Both the position numbers and the translations under genes were made by a program. Below, piece after piece: positions 63,811 through 64,000 of a stretch of 64,000 nt of DNA. The stretch's first letter is position 1, and each line of letters opens with the position of its first letter. A model generated the notes under the pieces. That model saw only the letters and a program-made list of their open reading frames with translations. It had not been told where the DNA came from and searched no databases. The stretch comes from Paracoccus jeotgali (GTDB lineage: Bacteria; Pseudomonadota; Alphaproteobacteria; Rhodobacterales; Rhodobacteraceae), in the NCBI RefSeq assembly GCF_002865605.1, contig NZ_CP025583.1, positions 2,770,501-2,834,500 of the forward strand, in the 5' to 3' direction.

Positions 63811-64000
63811 AATTCCTCGAACCGGGCAAGATAGGCGCGTCTTGCCTCGGCCGGGGGGCGCAGGCGAATGACCAGACCCGCGCAATGGTCGGGGTCCGGT
63901 CTTTTGAAGATCCCGCGTGCTTCGCTTTCCGAAAATCCCGCGATCTCTGTCGCTTCGAGCCAGGCCGAGACCTGATCGGCCTGCTTGATCTGCCGCCGCA
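63795..64000 (-). CDS. C-terminal fragment of a possible HD-domain (YfbR-like) hydrolase
   Basis: Only the last 68 codons are in the window, ending at a stop at 63797. The visible sequence (IKQADQVSAWLEATEIAGFS, ESEARGIFKRPD, ARRAYLARFEELLAQM) resembles the C-terminal helices of HD-type phosphohydrolases often located beside regA in Rhodobacterales. The catalytic HD motif would lie upstream, outside the window, so the family assignment is tentative. Confidence 0.55.
   Translation of the reverse strand, partial: RRQIKQADQVSAWLEATEIAGFSESEARGIFKRPDPDHCAGLVIRLRPPAEARRAYLARFEELLAQM

Overview
This window is high-GC bacterial DNA that looks like an alphaproteobacterium of the Rhodobacterales (Paracoccus-like). 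The main reason is the right end, which has a RegB sensor kinase divergent from SenC-RegA-HvrA, the redox/photosynthesis control locus typical of that order. Other support comes from the density of TRAP and tripartite tricarboxylate importers and from tightly packed operons with ATGA overlaps. No tRNA, rRNA, CRISPR array, complete insertion sequence or phage module was seen.

Layout. At 1-5.3 kb a LysR regulator diverges from a beta-propeller protein and a tctCBA importer. At 5.3-7.9 kb a QseBC-like two-component system diverges from a small PepSY protein. At 8.0-16.0 kb lies one long operon: a leader with a terminator, AmiC and AmiR amide sensors, a DppC/DppB permease pair, a binding protein, a formamidase/acetamidase and a fused double ATPase. 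At 16.1-18.5 kb are a LuxR solo and a broken M20 peptidase. At 18.5-22.5 kb is a predicted transmembrane flavin electron-transfer cassette: PepSY protein, DUF2271 protein with a flavinylation-like motif, membrane PepSY-flavodoxin-FNR fusion and ApbE. A 17-bp direct-repeat operator in front of this cassette is matched next to the two-component system at 7.4 kb, which ties the two loci together.

At 22.6-31.0 kb, minus-strand genes encode a TRAP importer, a flavin reductase, an arylformamidase-like/nitrilase fusion, a fumarylacetoacetase-family hydrolase and a gentisate dioxygenase-like bicupin, with a divergent GntR regulator. At 31.1-44.6 kb a pim-like beta-oxidation cluster (CoA ligase, paired acyl-CoA dehydrogenases, thiolase, hydratase/dehydrogenase fusion, glutaryl-CoA dehydrogenase) sits with an IclR regulator and a second TRAP importer, consistent with dicarboxylic acid breakdown. 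At 44.8-47.9 kb are an unassigned membrane protein and a MATE exporter. At 48.1-53.6 kb a third TRAP system, a VOC enzyme, a zeta-type GST and a MarR regulator are accompanied by three strong palindromes.

At 53.9-58.5 kb are a persulfide-dioxygenase-like metallo-hydrolase, a dihydrolipoamide-dehydrogenase-like flavoprotein and a secreted amidohydrolase. At 59.1-64 kb are a PAS protein with an apparent C-terminal frameshift, regB, senC-regA-hvrA and a partial gene that may encode an HD-type hydrolase.

Overall the window is a catabolic and uptake island for small organic acids, amides and aromatics, followed by core redox regulation. The most unusual systems are the flavin electron-transfer cassette with its shared operator, the amide-sensing import operon with a predicted RNA switch, and the hydrolase-nitrilase fusion.
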